A stretch of DNA of 64,000 nucleotides from Marisa cornuarietis. Lineage: Eukaryota > Mollusca > Gastropoda > Architaenioglossa > Ampullariidae. Shown piece after piece: positions 60,061-64,000 of the stretch. The notes under the pieces were generated by a model. The model worked only from the letters and a program-made list of their open reading frames with translations. It made no database searches and was not told the origin of the DNA. The DNA lies in NCBI GenBank assembly GCA_004794655.1, contig SMMW01000040.1:3122501-3186500 (forward strand). Reading direction: 5' to 3'. The stretch's first letter is position 1. Every line of letters begins with the position of its first letter. The position numbers were made by a program, and so were the translations under genes.

Positions 60061-62461
60061 CTTTCATAGTCAAAGTTCTTTCAAAAGCAACTTGTCGCCG
60101 GCGGTGTCTATTGTCTCCCCTTGTCTCTCGACGCTACAAGATCATCGAGGTCAAGAAATTGTACTTTGCTGCTTCCTGCAAGTAGCCTAGCTTCACCCTC
60201 CCCAGTTACATACTCATTCCCACCCTCCCTCTTGCCACGTCAGCACGATTGTTCGTTTATCTGAATATGTTCCCATGGATTTAAAACAAAGGTCTTTGGC
60301 TAAATTCGCGTCTGACGCAAGACGTGGCTAATCAGTTAAGTGCAAACCTTTCAAACTAACAAATACAACCACATCATTGTGACACTGCACATTGTGTGCT
60401 AGAGGTGACCCAACAACGATAATTTGTCGTGTCGTTCTCGAGGACGCAAGCGGCTGAGGGCTCGAACATGCTGCGTGGTCTCTATCTTCTCTACACTTGT
60501 CTTTCTGGATCAGCTTTCCGCCTCGCGTTTAAAACTAAACCGGTGACATGGGATAGGACTCATAGGAGGTGTGTCCCCTGTGTGTTGGGTGTAGTGGGAG
60601 GGGGGGGGATGAGAAAATAGGACTAACTGGTGGGCATAACGGTGTCGCAATCCGGGTTGCATTCAAACACTCTGTACCGCGACAGAGAAAGAAGGGTGGG
60701 TGAGCGGGTATCTTGACCCTGTGCGGAAGCAGTTTGCCGTCCCGCTAAAGGCTGGGGGTTAGTGTACATTGCGTTTGGGTCCGACCTGGTTTGTTATCGC
60801 ATGAGAGCAATCTCGCCCCGAGCTGTTCAGGTAGAGCATTACCTGTGCTAAGCCACGTCCTAAGCCAGTCTGTCTGTAACCTGGAGGGCTCTCTTGCGGA
60901 GGCGCTACAACCGGCCGTCGTGAGATCTCCTCCCTCTCGAGTGTAGCTGTGAAGTTTGGCTTAGTCGAGACGACCTGACTCTGGGTTTCATGTTGAAGAA
61001 AAAAGACAGCTGTGGATCTTCTATATTTGTGTGCGTGTTTTTAAAGACAAAGGAAAACCCATACAGATAACAGGCGATCTTTTTACCTGCAGTGGGTAGG
61101 AATACACGAAAGAGTTGGGAGACTGCTGCTTTAACAGGTGATTGTGCACGTTCCCAGTCCAGTCAGAACAATCGCGTTTGATTGTCCTGGAGCAGTGCCT
61201 CGTGTTATTATCACCTGACAGTGCAAGATAAATCTATGCTGCGCTGACAGTCGTGAGCACGCCTCTCCTGCAGACGCTAGTAGCGGTTGAAGATGGCGAC
61301 TGGCGGTCATAGAACCTTTTGTCCATCACCTGCAGTATAATCCAGCTCCCAAAAGCCCGCACTGGCCGGAGGTCATCAGATTGATTTCATCGCGATGCTC
61401 CTCCTTCAGCGCCTCCTTGTCGATAAATGAATTATAAACGAGGTCGGGCCTCGTAGGAGGATTGACGTGAAGACCGGCGGACGGGATGTGACCGTAAACG
61501 TGACATGACGTGACACTACGTCTGGCACGCATACTTTGCCTGCATGCTGCGGGAGAGTTCCTTTTTTCTTAACCCCTTCCTCCCACCCAACATCGTTTTA
61601 GAATATTCTAGTAATTCGTGCCAGTCTTTCCTGCAGCGGTCTGGGGCTAGCTTCACGGAATGTTGGTATGGATTCGCAGAATGCTATACGCCAAAGCGGT
61701 CAGTTGAACTGTGTTTAGCTGACTACGACCAGCTTTAGCTGACTGCTTGGCGCTAACCAGTCAGCAGTCCCTAGCGCCGCCTTGTGCCCCTGGGCCCCTG
61801 GTCGCGGGGCACGTCGGGATTACTGTGAAGCCAAAACAGATCCACCAGCAGCCCTTCTGTCTGGCGGCGATGCGTTCAGCACTGGTGTGCGAATGAAGCC
61901 AGGCCGAGAAGGAGGAGGGAAAATGTTGATTTGATGGGAATAATCTCCTTCCTCCCCCACCCCCTCTCTCTTTCTCACCCACCCCTCCATCTACATCTGT
62001 TAGACCCATCGGGTTTCATAATTTTTCGCTGGGCTTCAAGACAAACAAAGAATGGTGGAAGGTTGGGAGGGGAGGGTGTCGAGGAAAGTGTTTGAGGGGC
62101 GGGCCAGACGAACCCTTCGCAGGGAGGTAACATCGTCGATAACAGACGTCCACGTGGCGACTTTATTATCCTTGTGGGCCACTGTGGGACGCGAATCAAA
62201 GCTAGGTGGTGCGGCGGCTTCTCGCTCTCAACCGTAGATGGTGTTTATCTCTCGTTCCTCGTTCTATTTCTATCGTTTTACACACACCTCCACCCCTTTC
62301 TTCAACTTCCAGGTCAACCACGACAGGGTCCTCGAAAGTCTGCGACCAAAAGATGTTTTGTTTCAGCTTTGCCTAACTTTCAAATGGCGAGTTACTGCCC
62401 TCAAATTAGCATTTTACCGTCTAATGGAACTAATGGTTCAGATGGTGAGCAAGCGCTTTCT

Positions 62462-62464
<3 letters not shown>

Positions 62465-62512
<48 letters not shown>
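62465..62512. repeat. (TG)n microsatellite
   Basis: Twenty-four perfect TG dinucleotides. Confidence 0.95.
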
Positions 62513-62514
<2 letters not shown>

Positions 62515-63961
62515 CGTTACAATCTGCACGTGCGCGTGTAGTGAGAACATAAAACTCTGCCGCACTGTCACTTACGACCACCCGTGCATTTTTTTTTTTC
62601 ACCCATTGTCCTTTTATGCCGCCTCCTCTTGGGGTCAGGGTGCGACAAGGCCATCAGGTTGCAGGAAACTCGAAAGCGTGGGTCAACCAGCCCCCTCCCT
62701 ACCTGGCTTGTCTCCCTTGATTGACCGCTTTACAGGCCCTTTCCCTGCTCACCCAGTCCACCTCTTCTTTCTTCGGCAGCTGCCGGAGGCCATGCTCCCT
62801 GTCTCCCGCAGCAAAGGTCAGGGACATGTCACGCCCTCTGGCAAGGTTCAGCTGGCTTCATGTGACTGCTGACCGCCATTCAGTGGCTGAGTTTTCAGCG
62901 CAGTGAAAGGATTCAGCTGTCGTGTCATTCCAACCCCTCCTCCCATCTCTGTTCACCCCACCCCCCGGCGTTCGCTGAAGTCAAACTCGTGGACTCTACC
63001 CTGACAATAATTTATATATATATAAAGGTATTAATTTCACTTCGACCAACTGCAGAACTTGCCAACGACGACTGTGTCATGCACCAGGCAAGAGATCTGC
63101 CTGCAAGGAGACACTCCTCTCGCGCAGCGTTATGCAACGCTGGACTATTGTGGCCTGGTTTCTGGGTGGAGAGCAATGGTTAACTATCCTGCCTTCCTGT
63201 CGTCTCTCAGGCAACAGGCCCGGTGGCCGTCGGGATGTCAGACTCAAGGGTTGAGCGAGAAGGCATTGTGTGCGTGCTTTGGTGTTGGGTACACGGGTGG
63301 ATAGGGTCGTGGTGGTGGTAATAGTAAATGAAAGTGCCGCAGCTCAGTTCATGGGTACGAGTTCTGCTGCCTTTTGTCCACCACCTTAATAAGCCAACAC
63401 GCCTGAACGAAGACACACACACGCACACACAGACCGACTGAGAACGAGAAAAAGAAAGAATAAATACAAAAGAAAAATTCATACCCGAGCAAATGTACCT
63501 GGGAAGTGACAAACAACCGTAGATGGCAATGAAAAGTAACAACGCGTTGACAGGGATCTGGACGAGTGTTGCGTAGTCTTAAGCGGTACTTGTAAGTACT
63601 AAGCAACACTGTTAAATGGCACGCCGAACGACCTTGGAATTCCGCTGTACCTAGTACAGTCGAGAGAAGTTTCATGTTACTCGTGGACACGCAAAGGTCA
63701 AGGCCATGCCACGCGGCGTTGAGATCCCAGTCATAGGCAGAAACGAGAACAGGAAATGACGTAACAAACCCCACTAATGACTCCAGCGTATGACTCGTCC
63801 TGTAGCCCTAGGCCTCGCCGGTCAAGGGATAACAATGGCCTTGGTGAAGTGTGCTTGTCAGTGTCACTACCCCGCCCACAGGTGGCTTGAAGTAGTTCTC
63901 ACCACCCTCTCCCGTGACGTGGACAATACATTGTCTGCCCCTGTTCAAAAAGTATCGTCCT

Positions 63962-63981
63962 CTCCCTCCCTCCCTCCCTCC
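63962..63981. repeat. (TCCC)n short microsatellite
   Basis: Five copies of the tetranucleotide close to the window end. Confidence 0.85.
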
Positions 63982-64000
63982 GTTTTCTTGTCTAGCTGTA

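Larger units (their letters stand above)
51607..64000 (+). other. First intron of the RBM24/38 gene, 5' part
   Basis: No plausible second exon (expected to begin with V-T-M or similar and continue with the C-terminal RRM half) was found down to the window end, so the intron exceeds 12.3 kb. It contains short CA and GT arrays, a perfect CRE octamer at 56417-56424, a 24-bp near-duplicate at 58264/58314, and a pair of related dispersed repeats at 57810 and 59938. I recognised no LINE, MITE or SINE of the families found elsewhere in the window. Confidence 0.6.

Noticed and set aside
62312..62450. Acceptor-like CTTCCAG followed by an open stretch and a GTGAGC donor
   Set aside because: The translation does not match the expected second RRM half of RBM24/38 in any frame, so I do not call an exon.

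Overview
This is a eukaryotic, almost entirely non-coding stretch of animal DNA. There are no prokaryotic-type operons, many simple-sequence arrays (long CA/GT runs, TTTC, ACTC, GTGA), decayed non-LTR retrotransposons, tRNA-derived SINEs and non-autonomous DNA elements. The one clearly conserved host coding exon encodes the start of an RBM24/RBM38 (SUP-12-like) RNA-binding protein. The exon plus the type of interspersed repeats point to an invertebrate, most likely a lophotrochozoan such as a mollusc. That placement is inference and no species is claimed.

Layout. 1-9,900: non-coding DNA with two CRE octamers near 940-970, a TTTC array, a G-rich run, a 271-bp inverted-repeat element (4276-4546), a 5'-truncated L2/CR1-like LINE on the minus strand (4662-6125) and an inverted SINE (7871-8115). 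9,916-11,319: 52 head-to-tail copies of a 27-bp unit, open in all three forward frames but best read as a minisatellite. 12-15.5 kb: a composite palindrome/GT/GA array and 46-bp and 39-bp tandem repeats. 17-24 kb: a full-length SINE with a 12-bp target duplication, an RTE-like LINE tail on the minus strand, a second copy of the 271-bp family, a small fold-back element, another SINE and a second copy of the LINE 3' end. 26-39 kb: mostly microsatellites, some promoter-like clusters and a striking 479-bp fold-back element (33235-33713). 39.6-43.2 kb: an RNase H remnant of one LINE, the 3' half of another, and a 772-bp TTAA-flanked inverted-repeat element. 43.2-49.3 kb: microsatellites and little else. 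49.7-64 kb: a GC-rich candidate promoter, the 5' leader and exon 1 of the RBM24/38 gene, then at least 12.4 kb of its first intron, running off the window.

Only one gene is supported, so there is no gene system to assemble. The interesting content is in the repeats: the palindrome-built fold-back element, the TTAA-flanked element, the two-copy GGGGCCAGTTGC family, the SINE family with a shared core, higher-order structure in the 27-bp array, and an apparent excess of the perfect CRE octamer TGACGTCA. I found no convincing tRNA, rRNA or snRNA gene and no CRISPR array.
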